Shown here in pieces: positions 42,057-42,269 of a stretch of DNA of 42,269 nucleotides. The notes beneath the pieces are model-generated. The model did not search any database and was not told the origin of the DNA. It saw nothing but the letters and a program-made list of their open reading frames with translations. The DNA is taken from NCBI GenBank assembly GCA_002286855.1, contig NRSV01000126.1:1-42269 (forward strand), given 5' to 3'. A program made the position numbers and the translations under genes. The stretch comes from Bipolaris cookei (lineage: Eukaryota; Ascomycota; Dothideomycetes; Pleosporales; Pleosporaceae). Within the stretch, counting starts at the first letter, position 1. Each line of letters starts with the position of its first letter.

Positions 42057-42125
42057 CCCAAGTTGCCCGACCAGGCCCAGCCCAGCCCAAGTGCCCCATG
42101 GGCGCCCATGGGGCATTTGGGCACG
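42057..42125. repeat. Palindromic hAT terminal sequence next to the C-terminal piece
   Basis: CCCCATGGGCGCCCATGGGG with flanking GCCCAAGTG...CATTTGGGC forms a nested palindrome of about 40 bp. It is similar to the motif run at 1094-1165 and is likely the 5' end of the internally deleted hAT. Confidence 0.55.
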
Positions 42126-42269
42126 GCCAAGCTTTTGACATTAGTATTACTAATCTATGTATAAATGGTTGGTCTTGCTACTAGTATAAAACGCTTGTTC
42201 TGAAGTGCAATATCAACTCACTTATATAATGAGGGATAAGATCTTCTACTATATTACTACATTTCTACG

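Noticed and set aside
1..42269. tRNA or rRNA genes
   Set aside because: I looked for the T-loop GTTCGA/GTTCAA context with cloverleaf partners in the gene-free stretches and found no convincing candidate.

Overview
The window is nuclear DNA of a filamentous ascomycete. The genes have short introns (about 45-90 bp) with GT-AG borders and CTAAC-like branch sites, there are secreted plant-polysaccharide enzymes, and the transposon families (Fot1/pogo, hAT, Tad-like LINE with RNase H) are typical of the group. The enzyme repertoire and repeat families suggest a plant-associated Dothideomycete, probably Pleosporales; this is an inference, not a marker-based assignment.

Layout. 1-2.8 kb: remnants. 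These are an N-terminal hAT transposase piece with its palindromic end, then a broken AT-hook protein gene. 4.6-30.9 kb: the ordinary gene-bearing part, with eleven intact genes: a long coiled-coil protein (+), a secreted feruloyl-esterase-like hydrolase (+), a multi-pass membrane protein (-), a Rieske protein (+), a GH30 endo-beta-1,6-galactanase (-), a secreted BNR_4 beta-propeller protein (-), a secreted M14 carboxypeptidase (+), a Ctk1/CDK12-type CTD kinase with a long Arg/Ser-rich N-terminus (-), GTP cyclohydrolase I (+), a ten-exon TAM/LaeA-type methyltransferase (-) and a cytochrome P450 (+). The methyltransferase and the P450 are divergent and share one intergenic region.

31.2-42.3 kb: a transposon nest. 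It starts with a complete, apparently intact Fot1/pogo element (DD35D transposase, 45-bp inverted repeats, TA target duplication). Then comes a dead family-8-like glycosyltransferase gene carrying premature stops and a 200-bp hAT-type MITE with 8-bp target duplications. A truncated hAT piece follows, then a Tad-like LINE on the minus strand. The LINE's ORF2 is split by a 1.2-kb non-autonomous hAT (8-bp target duplication), its reverse-transcriptase core is deleted, and an RNase H domain lies inside ORF1. A C-terminal hAT piece closes the window.

How the genes may work together. The adjacent GH30 galactanase and BNR_4 protein, both secreted and on the same strand, with a feruloyl-esterase-like gene 4 kb away, could act on arabinogalactan or other plant cell-wall side chains. 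FolE and the CTD kinase are housekeeping. Most premature stops in the dead elements can be explained by a single C-to-T or G-to-A change, as expected from repeat-induced point mutation (RIP). The pogo element and the small MITE lack such damage and look younger.
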